This document shows positions 17,673-26,158 of a DNA stretch of 64,000 bases, one piece after another. This DNA is from Oceanicola sp. 22II-s10i (lineage in GTDB: Bacteria; Pseudomonadota; Alphaproteobacteria; Rhodobacterales; Rhodobacteraceae), in NCBI RefSeq assembly GCF_002210105.1, contig NZ_AQQU01000005.1:62001-126000 (forward strand). Reading direction: 5' to 3'. Each line of letters opens with the position of its first letter. Within the stretch, counting starts at the first letter, position 1. A program made the translations under genes and the position numbers. The notes beneath the pieces were generated by a model, which worked only from the letters and a program-made list of their open reading frames with translations, made no database searches and was not told where the DNA came from.

Positions 17673-18271
17673 CAGAGTTTCCCCGCCAGATGCGCCTCGA
17701 GATCGTCGAGCCGGTCCTGCCCCCAGAACCGCTGGCCGCTGTCGACGATGTAGAAGGGCGAGCCGAAAGCACCCACCTGGATCGCCTCTTCGGTATTGGC
17801 CTCGTATTGCGTGGCGCCGGACAGCAGGCCGCTGTCGGCCAGTCCGGGATCGAAACCAGCCGCCGTCAGGCAGGCCCGGATCACGTCATCCTCGGCGATG
17901 TTCTTCTCCTCGGCCCAGCACGACCGCAGGACGTTCTGCACCAGCGCGCCCACATCGCCGCCGCCCGCCTTCTGCGCGGCGATGATCGCGTAGGAGGCCG
18001 GGGCCGGGTTGGCCGGGAAATGCGCGGGATGGATGTTCAGCGGCAGTCCGGTCTTCTTCCGGGTGCGCTCCAGTTCCTGCAGGCGATAGGCCTGCCGCGC
18101 CTCGGAGCGCTGGTTCAGGGGCAGCCCGCCGGTCGCGGAAAACACCCGGCCCATGTCGACCGGCTTGTAGGTGATCGTCGCGCCGTGCCGCCCGGCCATC
18201 TCTTCCAGCCGGTTGCCCGCCAGATAGGCCCAGGGCGAAACGGCGACGAAGTAATAATCTATGTGCGGCAT
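17672..18271 (-). CDS. 2-hydroxychromene-2-carboxylate isomerase family (DsbA-like, kappa-GST) protein
   Basis: This 199-residue protein opens with IDYYFVAVSPWAYLAGNRLEEM, where the active Ser of SPW/SPY in kappa-class GSTs is visible. It continues with YKPVDMGRVFSATGGLPL and ends with the family motif VGAFGSPFYIVDSGQRFWGQDRLDDLE. HCCA isomerases use glutathione in naphthalene breakdown, but most homologs have no known role. No naphthalene genes are near. It is the first gene of a two-gene operon with the hydrolase and is divergent from prs. Confidence 0.92.
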   Translation of the reverse strand: MPHIDYYFVAVSPWAYLAGNRLEEMAGRHGATITYKPVDMGRVFSATGGLPLNQRSEARQAYRLQELERTRKKTGLPLNIHPAHFPANPAPASYAIIAAQKAGGGDVGALVQNVLRSCWAEEKNIAEDDVIRACLTAAGFDPGLADSGLLSGATQYEANTEEAIQVGAFGSPFYIVDSGQRFWGQDRLDDLEAHLAGKL

Positions 18272-18367
18272 CCGGCCCTCCCTCGTGCCCGTTCGGTTTG
18301 CAAGACGGTATCGGGGTGGTAAGCGGTGTCAACGTCACGATTCCGTCACTCTCCGGGAAACACATAT

Positions 18368-19384
18368 ATGCCCACCGTCGTCGACCCCAAGCTTATCTCC
18401 GGCAATTCCAACATGCCCCTCGCCAATGCGATCGCACGGCGGATGTCGATGCACCGGGGGATGACCGTCGGACTGGTCGATGCGCGGGTGGAACGGTTCA
18501 ACGACGGCGAAATCTTCGTCGAGGTGTTCGAGAACGTCCGCGGCGAGGACATGTTCGTCATCCAGTCGACGTCGAACCCGGCGAACGACAACCTGATGGA
18601 GCTGCTGATCATCGCGGACGCGCTGCGCCGGTCCTCGGCCCAGCGGGTGACTGCGGTGATCCCCTATTTCGGCTATGCCCGTCAGGACCGCCGCACCAAG
18701 GCGCGGACCCCGATCACCGCCAAGCTCGTCGCCAACATGCTGGTCGAGGCGGGCATTGCGCGGGTGCTGACGATGGACCTGCATGCGGCGCAGATCCAGG
18801 GCTTCTTCGACATCCCCGTCGACAACCTTTATGCCAGCCCGATCTTCGCGCTGGACATCATGCACAAGTTCAAGGACCGCATGGGCGACCTGATGATCGT
18901 GTCGCCGGACGTGGGCGGCGTGGCGCGGGCGCGGGAACTGGCGAAGCGGATTAATGCCCCGCTCGCCATCGTGGACAAGCGGCGCGAGAAGCCGGGCGAA
19001 GTGGCCGAGATGACGGTCATCGGCGAGGTCGCGGGCAAGACCTGCATCATCGTGGACGACATCGTCGACACCGCGGGCACGCTGTGCAAGGCGGCGGAAC
19101 TGTTGTCGTCGAACGGCGCGACCGAGGTGCATGCCTACATCTCGCACGGGGTCCTGTCCGGTCCGGCGGTCGAGCGGGTGGAAAGCTCGGTCATGAAATC
19201 GCTGGTCATCACCGACAGCATCGCCGCGCCGGGGCCCGTGGCGCAGGCCAAGAACATCCGCGTGGTCCCGACCGCACCGATGTTCGCGCAGGCGATCCTG
19301 AACATCTGGAACGGCACCTCCGTTTCCTCGCTGTTCGAGACCGAGACGCTGGAGCCGATCTACGAAGGCTTCTTCAAGGACTGA
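18368..19384 (+). CDS. prs: ribose-phosphate pyrophosphokinase (PRPP synthetase)
   Basis: This 338-residue enzyme makes PRPP from ribose-5-phosphate and ATP, feeding purine, pyrimidine, His and Trp synthesis. It has [14 protein letters not shown], the ATP-binding [10 protein letters not shown], the Mg site [12 protein letters not shown], and the PRPP loop [13 protein letters not shown]. The start region lacks a strong Shine-Dalgarno sequence (only GGGAAA before ATATATG). An N-terminal [13 protein letters not shown] is slightly longer than in enterobacteria, as usual in alphaproteobacteria. A small monooxygenase-like gene follows after two bases. Confidence 0.98.
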   Translation: MPTVVDPKLISGNSNMPLANAIARRMSMHRGMTVGLVDARVERFNDGEIFVEVFENVRGEDMFVIQSTSNPANDNLMELLIIADALRRSSAQRVTAVIPYFGYARQDRRTKARTPITAKLVANMLVEAGIARVLTMDLHAAQIQGFFDIPVDNLYASPIFALDIMHKFKDRMGDLMIVSPDVGGVARARELAKRINAPLAIVDKRREKPGEVAEMTVIGEVAGKTCIIVDDIVDTAGTLCKAAELLSSNGATEVHAYISHGVLSGPAVERVESSVMKSLVITDSIAAPGPVAQAKNIRVVPTAPMFAQAILNIWNGTSVSSLFETETLEPIYEGFFKD

Positions 19385-19386
19385 GT

Positions 19387-19719
19387 ATGATCGTCGCGCT
19401 GGTCCAGATCCCCCTGCCCGGCCCCAAGCGGCCCGAGGCCGAGGTGATCGCCCAGTCGGTCGAGTCGGCGGAGCGCATCTTTCGGGATGTGCCGGGACTG
19501 CTGCGCAAATATTACCTGAACAGCGAGGCAGGCGGCGGCGGGGTCTATGTCTTCGACACAGAGGATTCAGCCCGCGCGTGGTTCAACGATGGCTGGGCCG
19601 ACTGGATGGAGGGCCGCTTCGGTGCGCGGCCGACGCTGACGCTGTTCGACAGCCCGGTTCTGCTGGACAATGTCACCGGCGATATCCGGATTGACGCGAA
19701 TGCGGCGCAGGATGGCTGA
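19387..19719 (+). CDS. small YdhR/monooxygenase-like (dimeric alpha-beta barrel) protein
   Basis: This 110-residue protein is likely a ferredoxin-like alpha+beta barrel: MIVALVQIPLPGP (strand), a helix VIAQSVESAERIFRDVPG, GLLRKYYLNSEAGGGGVYVFDTEDSARAWFNDGWADWM, and a final strand. The L-x-R/K-K-Y-x-L...G-x-x-V-F-x-x-x-x-x-A-x-x-W pattern is typical of YdhR and ABM monooxygenase relatives. It begins two bases after the prs stop, so is probably co-transcribed. Catalysis is unproven. Confidence 0.72.
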   Translation: MIVALVQIPLPGPKRPEAEVIAQSVESAERIFRDVPGLLRKYYLNSEAGGGGVYVFDTEDSARAWFNDGWADWMEGRFGARPTLTLFDSPVLLDNVTGDIRIDANAAQDG

Positions 19720-19728
19720 GCGCGGCCG

Positions 19729-20079
19729 TCAGTAGATGTCCCATTCGTCCGCATGGCGCAATTCGCCGATGGCGGTCCAGCGAATACGGGCACGGGCGAT
19801 GCGGCTGTCGGCCCAGGTCTTGAAGACCAGTTCGAAGCCGTCCGCCTCGATCCTTTCCGCCGAAATATCGCCACGCTGGAAGGTGGTATTGTCGGTGTCC
19901 CACATCGACAGGGCGCACTGGATCACCGGCGGGGTCCGAAAGCTCTCGCGGAACTTGATGCGCCGACGTTTCTCGCGCGGGCCGTGGCCGGTCCACATCT
20001 CGCCGCCGTCCTCGAAGTCCGAAAACATCACGGTATCGCCCTGGTCTATCCCTATCCAGTGGTTGCGCAGTCTCTTCAT
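19729..20079 (-). CDS. H-type lectin domain protein
   Basis: This 116-residue protein matches the H-type lectin (discoidin/Helix agglutinin C-terminal) pattern: GDTVMFSDFEDGGEMWTGHGPREKRRRIKFRESFRTPPVIQCAL, then MWDTDNTTFQRGDISAERI, then FELVFKTWADSRIARARIRWTAIG. No signal peptide is seen, so it is cytosolic or exported by an unknown route. These domains bind sugars such as GalNAc in animals; the role in bacteria is unclear. It is convergent with the preceding gene, 9 bases apart. Confidence 0.85.
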   Translation of the reverse strand: MKRLRNHWIGIDQGDTVMFSDFEDGGEMWTGHGPREKRRRIKFRESFRTPPVIQCALSMWDTDNTTFQRGDISAERIEADGFELVFKTWADSRIARARIRWTAIGELRHADEWDIY

Positions 20080-20441
20080 GGTCTTCCAGTCCTGTTCTTG
20101 CGGTGAGGACTAAATCTGAAATCCGGCGGGATTGTGGACCAATCGGGGAAAATACCGTGTAACTATATGGAAAAAGGCAAAACCGCATTTGCCATTTTCC
20201 CGCCGGACCCGCCGTTCCGGCTGACGCCGCGGCGCGGCAATACATGATTTTCGCATATAATCAATAACTTCGCATATGTGATACCCGGCTTGTGATGCCG
20301 TCAGGGGCCGGGAATCTGTTGATTCGCGAAGCGACTCACCATTAGGCTGTCTGGCACGAAGCGGTCATGTGGGCCGCGGGGCCGGTGAATAAAGTGCGGA
20401 GAAACCGCCAAACCGGCACGCTTCTTTGGGAGGAAGATAAC
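20080..20441. promoter_or_regulatory. regulatory spacer upstream of the TRAP transporter genes
   Basis: No gene is seen in these 362 bases. It includes the most AT-rich patch nearby, with a perfect direct repeat TTCGCATAT at 20250-20258 and 20269-20277 (19 bases apart). A TATAAT hexamer lies within the first copy and its flank (20256-20261). This looks like a promoter with an operator, perhaps for an unlinked GntR- or IclR-type regulator. The Shine-Dalgarno GGGAGGAAG stands just before the ATG at 20442. Confidence 0.45.
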
Positions 20442-21545
20442 ATGAAATTCACGTCGCTGCCCGTGGCAGCTGTGACAGCGGTGACGCTGGGTCTTGCCGG
20501 AACTCAGGCCGGTGCGGTCGACCTGACCTTCGGGACCTATGTCGGACCGACGACGACCACTTTCCGTGAAGGCACCGAACCTTTGCTGAAACGGCTCGAA
20601 GAGCAATCGGGCGGTGACATGAAATGGGAGGCATTCACCGGTGGCGCCATGGGCGGCCCGAAAGAGCTTCTGGGCAACGCCGGCTCGGGCGTGCTGGATG
20701 CGTCCGGCGTGGTCGACATCTACGTCAAGGCGTCGGTCCCGCACTCCGCGATGGTTTCGGGGATGCTGATCGTCGGCGAGGACCCCAAGGTCATGGCCGC
20801 CGCCATGAACGAATGGCAGCTGCTTAACTGCCCCGAATGCCTTGAGGATCACGAAAAGAACAACGTGATCGCAATGGGTTTCACCGCCACCGGCACGTAT
20901 CACCTGATCTGCAAGGACGAGGTGCACACCGCCGAGCAGCTCAAGGGCAAGAAGGTCCGCGCGGTCGGCGGGATGGGCCGTGCCATCCAGGAACTGGGCG
21001 GCACCGCTGTGTCGATCACGACCGCCGAGATGTACGAAGCGATGCAGCGCGGTCAGATGGACTGTGCCACCGGTTCGATCGCCTGGCTCGACACCTATGC
21101 GCTCAAGGACTTCTCCAAGTCCGTCGTTCTGGACAGCATGGGGTCCTACTTCGGCATCATGGGCTTCGTGATGAACAAGCAGGTCTGGGAGGAGCTTTCG
21201 GACTCCAACAAGCAGATCATCAAGGACAACATGGCGCGCCTCGTGGCCGACATCGTCTTTGCCTACGGGCCTGAAGGCGACGAAGCCCTCAAGAACTTCG
21301 AAGCCTCCGGCGGCAAGGCCTACGAATTCGATGACGAGCTGAAGGAAGGTGTCGCCCGGATCCGCGCTGCGGAATACGAGACGACGGCGAAGATCAACAA
21401 GGATGCCGGCATGGAAAATGCCGAAGAGCTGGTCAACGCCTACAAGACGCTGGTCGACAAATGGACCAAGATCGTGGCCGAGGTCGGCGACGACAAGGAG
21501 GCCTATATCCAGGCGCTCCAGACCGAGGTCTACGACAAGCTCTGA
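20442..21545 (+). CDS. TRAP transporter substrate-binding protein (DctP-type), paralog 1
   Basis: This 367-residue periplasmic binding protein has a signal peptide ending near TQAGAVDLTFG. The mature fold shows the TRAP P-subunit pattern: GGAMGGPKELLGNAGSGVLDASGV, KVRAVGGMGRAIQELGGTAVSITTAEMYEAMQRGQ, and GIMGFVMNKQVWEELSD, where the conserved Arg (KVRA) binds the carboxylate of the ligand. Cys130 and Cys133 (NCPEC), Cys157 and Cys208 are also shared with paralog 2. It has its own terminator, so its mRNA may be more abundant than that of the permease genes. Ligand unknown. Confidence 0.93.
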   Translation: MKFTSLPVAAVTAVTLGLAGTQAGAVDLTFGTYVGPTTTTFREGTEPLLKRLEEQSGGDMKWEAFTGGAMGGPKELLGNAGSGVLDASGVVDIYVKASVPHSAMVSGMLIVGEDPKVMAAAMNEWQLLNCPECLEDHEKNNVIAMGFTATGTYHLICKDEVHTAEQLKGKKVRAVGGMGRAIQELGGTAVSITTAEMYEAMQRGQMDCATGSIAWLDTYALKDFSKSVVLDSMGSYFGIMGFVMNKQVWEELSDSNKQIIKDNMARLVADIVFAYGPEGDEALKNFEASGGKAYEFDDELKEGVARIRAAEYETTAKINKDAGMENAEELVNAYKTLVDKWTKIVAEVGDDKEAYIQALQTEVYDKL

Positions 21546-21558
21546 CGGCTTGAACGAG

Positions 21559-21585
21559 CGGCGGCAGGGATCCCTGCCGCCGTTT
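21559..21585 (+). terminator. terminator or stabilising hairpin after TRAP binding protein 1
   Basis: CGGCGGCAGGGA (21559-21570) and TCCCTGCCGCCG (21571-21582) form a perfect 24-base palindrome followed by TTT. It would end or trim the transcript of the first binding-protein gene. Confidence 0.8.
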
Positions 21586-21840
21586 CAGATGCCCGGCAAA
21601 GGGGCCTGGATACCCCCGACCGACCGGCTGCACCGCTGCATCGCAGCACCGCGTATGCAAGCACACTCTTCCGAAAAAATGGTACGACCAAGCCTCGGAA
21701 CGGCGTGGAATCTCTTGCTTACCTGCCGGTCAAATAATAGTCTGCCGATACAAGAGGCGTGAAACATCAGCCTCGGACGCCACGCACCAAAAGGGGAGAG
21801 GTGCGGGCAATCCAAAAATCCGGTTCCAGGGAGGAAACCA

Positions 21841-22944
21841 ATGAAACTTCGCAATGCAGCCCTCTGCGCAACCGCCGCACTGGCCCTGACGGCCGGTCTG
21901 GCGCAAGCCGAACCGCGCGAGCTGACCTACGGCGCCTATACCTCGCCGACGCACACGACCAACGTCTACGGCATCCGGCCCTCGCAGGAGCGGATCACCA
22001 AGGACACCAACGGCGAGATCACCTTCGAAAACTTCGCCGGCGGCGCCATGGGCGGTCCGAAGGACCTGCTGAGCAACGTGGGCAGCGGCATTCTGGATGC
22101 GGCCTCGGTCGTGGACATCTACGTGAAATCCTCGCTGCCGACCGCCGCGATGGTGTCGTCGATGCTGGCCATCGGCCACAACCCCAAGGTCATGGCCGCC
22201 GCGACCAACGAGTTCCAGCTTCTGCACTGCCCGCAGTGCATCGAAGAGCGGACCGAAAACAACGTGATCGGCCTGTCGTGGTCCGCCACCGGCGCGTATC
22301 ACGTGATCTGCAAGGAGCCGATCAAGACCCTCGCCGATCTGCAGGGCAAGAAGATCCGCGCGACGTCGGGCGTCGGCATCGCCATGCTGAACATCGGCGC
22401 GGCGCCGGTGTCGATCACCACCGCCGAGATGTATGAAGCCATGCAGCGCGGCCAGATCGACTGCGCCGTCGGCGCGGCCGCCTGGCTCGACACCTACAAC
22501 CTCAAGGACTACGCCAAGGGCATCTGGTCGAACCCGGTCGGGTCCTACTTCGGCACCATGAACTGGGCGATCAACCTCGACGTCTGGAACGAGCTGACCG
22601 AAGAGCAGCGCGGCGCCTTCAAGATGGAAATGGCGCAGAACGTGGCTGACATCATGTGGGCCTATGTCGACGACAACGACAAGGCGCTGGAATGGCTCGC
22701 CAACAACGGCGGCGTGGTCGAGGAATCGGATCAGGCGTTCAAGGACGCGTGGGCCGCGGAGGAAGCCAAGGCCTATGAAACCGCTCTGGCAGGCGCGCAG
22801 AAGGACGGCATCGAGAATGCCGAGGCGCTTCTGAACACCTACAAGGAACTGGTCGCCAAGTGGACGGCCAAGATGGAAGAGATCGGCAACGACAAGGACG
22901 CGTATCGCCAGGCTCTCCAGGACGAGATCTTCTCCAAGATCTAA
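21841..22944 (+). CDS. TRAP transporter substrate-binding protein (DctP-type), paralog 2
   Basis: This is a second 367-residue binding protein, the same length as the one before it and alignable without evident gaps: signal peptide ending near LAQA-EPRELTYG, GGAMGGPKDLLSNVGSGILDAASV, KIRATSGVGIAMLNIGAAPVSITTAEMYEAMQRGQ. Cys130, Cys133 (HCPQC), Cys157 and Cys208 sit at identical positions. The two clearly come from a tandem duplication and then diverged, for example in NWAINLDVWNEL versus GFVMNKQVWEEL. GGGAGGAAA precedes the ATG. The permease genes follow after another hairpin. Confidence 0.93.
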   Translation: MKLRNAALCATAALALTAGLAQAEPRELTYGAYTSPTHTTNVYGIRPSQERITKDTNGEITFENFAGGAMGGPKDLLSNVGSGILDAASVVDIYVKSSLPTAAMVSSMLAIGHNPKVMAAATNEFQLLHCPQCIEERTENNVIGLSWSATGAYHVICKEPIKTLADLQGKKIRATSGVGIAMLNIGAAPVSITTAEMYEAMQRGQIDCAVGAAAWLDTYNLKDYAKGIWSNPVGSYFGTMNWAINLDVWNELTEEQRGAFKMEMAQNVADIMWAYVDDNDKALEWLANNGGVVEESDQAFKDAWAAEEAKAYETALAGAQKDGIENAEALLNTYKELVAKWTAKMEEIGNDKDAYRQALQDEIFSKI

Positions 22945-22959
22945 AGTCTCGTGATCATG

Positions 22960-22990
22960 GCCGGGGCATCATCAGATCGCCCCGGCTTCT
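22960..22990 (+). terminator. attenuating hairpin between TRAP binding protein 2 and permease genes
   Basis: GCCGGGGC (22960-22967) pairs with GCCCCGGC (22979-22986), followed by TTCTTT. A partial terminator here would give more binding protein than membrane subunits, which is usual in TRAP and ABC operons. Confidence 0.65.
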
Positions 22991-23015
22991 TTCCCTCTGA
23001 ATTACGGGTGACTTC

Positions 23016-23657
23016 ATGCTGCGCGCAATCGAATCCGTCGCATCCCGTGTTTCCGGCGCTGTCGCCGCGATCGGTGGCATCATCCTTTTCGTGATGATGG
23101 TTCAGGTCTCTCTCGACGTGGCTCTGAAATACACAATCAACAAGCCCATCCCTTCCACGCTGGAAATCGTGTCCGCCTACTACATGGTGGCGCTGGTCTT
23201 CCTGCCGCTCGGTGCCGTGACCCGCGATCACGAACATCTGGAAGTGGAATTGTTTACCCAGCACCTCTCGCCAAGGCCGCTGTCGTTCTTCAAGTTCCTC
23301 GGCTGTCTGATCGGCGCGGTCTACGCGTTCTTCCTGCTGCTCGAAGGGGTCGAGGAAGCGCTGCACAAGACGCATATCGGCGAAGTCTGGGAAACCGCGA
23401 CGTTCGACATCCCCGTCTGGGGTGCGCGCTGGTTCTATCCGGTTGGGGCGTTCCTGACGACGGTCTACCTGACGCTCTACGCCATCGACAACCTGTCCTT
23501 CCTTCTGCGCGGCACACGTCCGCTTCCTGACCGCAGCCTGAAATCGGCGGTCGAGGCAGCCGTGGCCGAAGCCGAGGCGATCGAGAAACGCCGCGGCAAG
23601 ACCAGCGGCGACGATGGATCGCTCGGGGTCGGCAAGGGCGGATCGTCAGCAGACTGA
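23016..23657 (+). CDS. TRAP transporter small permease subunit (DctQ-type)
   Basis: This 213-residue inner-membrane protein has four hydrophobic segments: about 18-42 (AAIGGIILFVMMVQVSLDVAL), 50-75 (ending VSAYYMVALVFLPLG), 93-118 (FFKFLGCLIGAVYAFFLLLEG) and 142-165 (FYPVGAFLTTVYLTLYAIDN). This fits DctQ, which pairs with DctM for Na+-driven uptake. The tail after residue 170 is a charged Ala/Glu/Lys-rich extension (VEAAVAEAEAIEKRRGK) that may be cytoplasmic. It lies between binding protein 2 and the large permease gene. Confidence 0.9.
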   Translation: MLRAIESVASRVSGAVAAIGGIILFVMMVQVSLDVALKYTINKPIPSTLEIVSAYYMVALVFLPLGAVTRDHEHLEVELFTQHLSPRPLSFFKFLGCLIGAVYAFFLLLEGVEEALHKTHIGEVWETATFDIPVWGARWFYPVGAFLTTVYLTLYAIDNLSFLLRGTRPLPDRSLKSAVEAAVAEAEAIEKRRGKTSGDDGSLGVGKGGSSAD

Positions 23658-23723
23658 ACGGACAACTCCCGCACCGGCGTGCCGCGTAGACGGCATACGG
23701 AACGGGTACAGGGATAAAATCAA

Positions 23724-25037
23724 ATGGACTCTCTCACTATCGGTTTCATGGGCGTTGGCGCGATCCTCGTGCTGCTCGCCGCGCGGGTGCCTATCGCATT
23801 CGCCCTCGGTTCGGTGTCGCTGATCGGGATCATGATCGTGCGGAACACCCGCGCCGCCTTCGCGATGATCGGCGGCCTGCCGCATGAATTCGCCTCATCC
23901 TGGGAACTCTCGGCGATCCCGATGTTCCTTCTGATGGGCGCCATCGCCTACAAGACGGGCCTGACCTCCAGCCTCTACGCCGCCGCGCGGGTGTGGCTGA
24001 ACAACCTGCCCGGCGGTCTGGCCGTAGCCACCAACTTCACCGCCGCGGGTTTTGCCGCCGCGTCGGGGTCGTCGGTCGCCACCTCGGCCGCCGTCGGACG
24101 GCTCGCCATCCCGGAGATGCTGAAATACGGCTACGACAAGTCGCTGGCGACGGGCACCGTGGCGGCGTCCGGCACGCTCGGCGCGCTGATCCCGCCGTCC
24201 ATCGCCTTCGTGATCTACGGCTTCTTCACCGAGCAGTCGGTGGGCCGCCTTCTGATCGCGGGGATCATTCCCGGCCTGATGACCGCCGGCGCCTACACGA
24301 TCATGATCGTCGGCCGCTGCATGGTCTGGCCGGAACTGGCGCCCAAGGTCGCCTTGACGGTGACGTGGCGCGAGCGCTGGATCGCCATCCGCGAAGTGTG
24401 GCCGCTGCCCCTGCTGGTGCTGGGTGTGATCGGCTCCATCTACGCCGGTGTCGCCACGCCGACCGAGGCGGGTGCACTGGGCGCGGTGTTCGCGATCCTG
24501 ATCGGCGCGGCGCAGGGACGAACCAACTACGAGGTGCTGAAGGACTCCGTCATGGACGCCCTGAGGACCACATCGTCGCTGTTCTTCCTCGCCATCGGGG
24601 CGGTCCTGCTGACCCGCTTCCTCGCTCTGGCGGGCGTGCCGACCTACATCGCGAACCTAGTGTCCGACATGCAGCTGAACGAGCTCGAGCTGGTGATCGC
24701 GCTGGCGATCATCTACCTGATCCTCGGCATGTTCCTCGACCCGCTGGGTGTGATGCTGCTGACCCTGCCGGTCTTCCTGCCTGCGTTCGACGCGCTGAAC
24801 GTCGACCTGATCTGGATCGGCGTGATCGTGGTCAAGATGATCGAGATCGGTCTTCTGACGCCACCTGTCGGACTAAACGTGTATATTGTGAAGAACGTGG
24901 TCGGGGACGCCGTCCCGCTCTCGACCATCTTCAAGGGCGTGGGCTGGTTCCTCGTCTGCGAGTTCTTCATCATGTGGGCGCTCATCACCAACCAGAGCTT
25001 CTCTCTCTGGCTGCCGAGCCTGATGATGGGCCAGTAA
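23724..25037 (+). CDS. TRAP transporter large permease subunit (DctM-type)
   Basis: This 437-residue DctM has around twelve membrane segments and carries the Na+-coupled transport path. Typical blocks are SLTIGFMGVGAILVLLAARVPIAFALG, the conserved FAAASGSSVATSAAVGRLAIPEMLKYGYDKSLATGTVAASGTLGALIPPSI, and the C-terminal MIEIGLLTPPVGLNVYIVKNV. GMFLDPLGVMLLTLPVFLP is also diagnostic. It forms one transporter with the small permease and presumably with both binding proteins. It ends in a strong terminator at 25061. Confidence 0.95.
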   Translation: MDSLTIGFMGVGAILVLLAARVPIAFALGSVSLIGIMIVRNTRAAFAMIGGLPHEFASSWELSAIPMFLLMGAIAYKTGLTSSLYAAARVWLNNLPGGLAVATNFTAAGFAAASGSSVATSAAVGRLAIPEMLKYGYDKSLATGTVAASGTLGALIPPSIAFVIYGFFTEQSVGRLLIAGIIPGLMTAGAYTIMIVGRCMVWPELAPKVALTVTWRERWIAIREVWPLPLLVLGVIGSIYAGVATPTEAGALGAVFAILIGAAQGRTNYEVLKDSVMDALRTTSSLFFLAIGAVLLTRFLALAGVPTYIANLVSDMQLNELELVIALAIIYLILGMFLDPLGVMLLTLPVFLPAFDALNVDLIWIGVIVVKMIEIGLLTPPVGLNVYIVKNVVGDAVPLSTIFKGVGWFLVCEFFIMWALITNQSFSLWLPSLMMGQ

Positions 25038-25060
25038 GGTCCGCGTCATCGCGTAACATC

Positions 25061-25098
25061 GCGGCCCGCCCCCGAAAGGAGGCGGGCCGCTTTCGTTT
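25061..25098 (+). terminator. terminator after the TRAP large permease gene
   Basis: GCGGCCCGCC (25061-25070) pairs with GGCGGGCCGC (25081-25090), followed by TTTCGTTT. It separates the TRAP operon from the enoyl-CoA hydratase-like gene, which begins 14 bases later. Confidence 0.88.
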
Positions 25099-25111
25099 AG
25101 GGAGGTTGAAC

Positions 25112-26104
25112 ATGTCGAACGAAGCACCTCTGGACGCCGCAGGGCTGCGCGACACCGCGCGGCTGGTGCGGGAGTGGCGCGATGTGGCGCGGCTCTGGGA
25201 TGTCGGGGCCGATGCCGCGGTCTTCGAGTTCTGCGGCGACATGGCGCTGGTCACGCCGCCGTCGATCGAGGCGCTGGATGCCGCATTCGACCGCGCGGGG
25301 ATGGAGTTCGGCGGGCTGGTCCTGACCTCGGATTCGCCGCGCTGTTTCGTCTTTGGCGCGGGCGGGCCGTTCCGCGACACCATCCTGACCGGCGACGCGG
25401 GCCCCAGCCTGCGGTTCCTGATCGACGGCCAGTCCACCCTGATGCGCCTGCGCGACGCCCCCTGCCCCGTCGTGGCGGCGATCCACGGCGGCGCCTATTC
25501 GGGCGGATGCGAGATCGCGCTCTTCGCCAACGGTCTGGCGATGGAGCGCGACGCCACCTTCGCGCTGCGCGAGATATGGATGGGGCTGATCCCCGGCTGG
25601 GGCGGCGTCTGCCAGTTGATGCTGCGGCGGCAGGCGGCCGGCGACCGCCCGTGGGACGCGCTGGAGGGCGCGCTGACGGCCTATGCGCGCGGTGTGGTGT
25701 CCGAAGGCGCAGCCGCCGCCAGAGCCGCCCATGTGCTGCGTGCGGGCGACAGGGACGTGGCCGGGCGCGCGGACCTGATCCCCGCCGCTCTGGCGCGCTG
25801 CGAGGAACTGGCGGGCATGGAATGGTCGGAGCAGGCGCTCGCCCTGCCCGGCCCGGAAGACGCGGACCGGCTGAGCGCGCTGGAGGCGCGGCTGACCGCC
25901 GAACTCGACCTGCACCCGTGGGAATGCGCGGCTCTGGCTGTGATGACCGGCCTGATCCGCGACCACCTTGGCCAGCAGGTCCCGGAAAGCACGTGGATGT
26001 CGCGCGAGGCGGCGGTGTTTCCGCCCCTGCTCTCCCCCGCCCTCGGCGCGCGCTTCGCGCATGTCGCGGCCAAGGGCACCCGGCCCCCGCGCGACACCGG
26101 CTGA
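25112..26104 (+). CDS. enoyl-CoA hydratase/isomerase family protein
   Basis: This 330-residue crotonase-fold protein begins right after the terminator with GGGAGGTTG as the Shine-Dalgarno sequence. It shows the oxyanion-hole region CPVVAAIHGGAYSGGCEIALFANGLAMERDATFALREIWMGLIPGWGG, in which a Glu precedes the PGxGG turn as in true hydratases. The long C-terminal part (residues about 190-330) is helical. This is the layout of crotonase domains found alone with an extended C-terminus, near 3-hydroxyacyl-CoA dehydrogenase-type fusions. Substrate unknown; a link to the TRAP ligand is possible but not shown. Confidence 0.85.
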   Translation: MSNEAPLDAAGLRDTARLVREWRDVARLWDVGADAAVFEFCGDMALVTPPSIEALDAAFDRAGMEFGGLVLTSDSPRCFVFGAGGPFRDTILTGDAGPSLRFLIDGQSTLMRLRDAPCPVVAAIHGGAYSGGCEIALFANGLAMERDATFALREIWMGLIPGWGGVCQLMLRRQAAGDRPWDALEGALTAYARGVVSEGAAAARAAHVLRAGDRDVAGRADLIPAALARCEELAGMEWSEQALALPGPEDADRLSALEARLTAELDLHPWECAALAVMTGLIRDHLGQQVPESTWMSREAAVFPPLLSPALGARFAHVAAKGTRPPRDTG

Positions 26105-26114
26105 GCGCAACGCA

Positions 26115-26141
26115 AAAGGCCCCGGCAGTGCCGGGGCCTTT
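26115..26141. terminator. bidirectional terminator between hydratase gene and atpC
   Basis: AAAGGCCCCGG (26115-26125) pairs with CCGGGGCCTTT (26131-26141). The stem starts with A-runs and ends with T-runs on both strands, so it can stop both the hydratase transcript and the convergent atp operon, 18 bases past the atpC stop. Confidence 0.9.
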
Positions 26142-26158
26142 CGCAAACTGTCAGTGCC

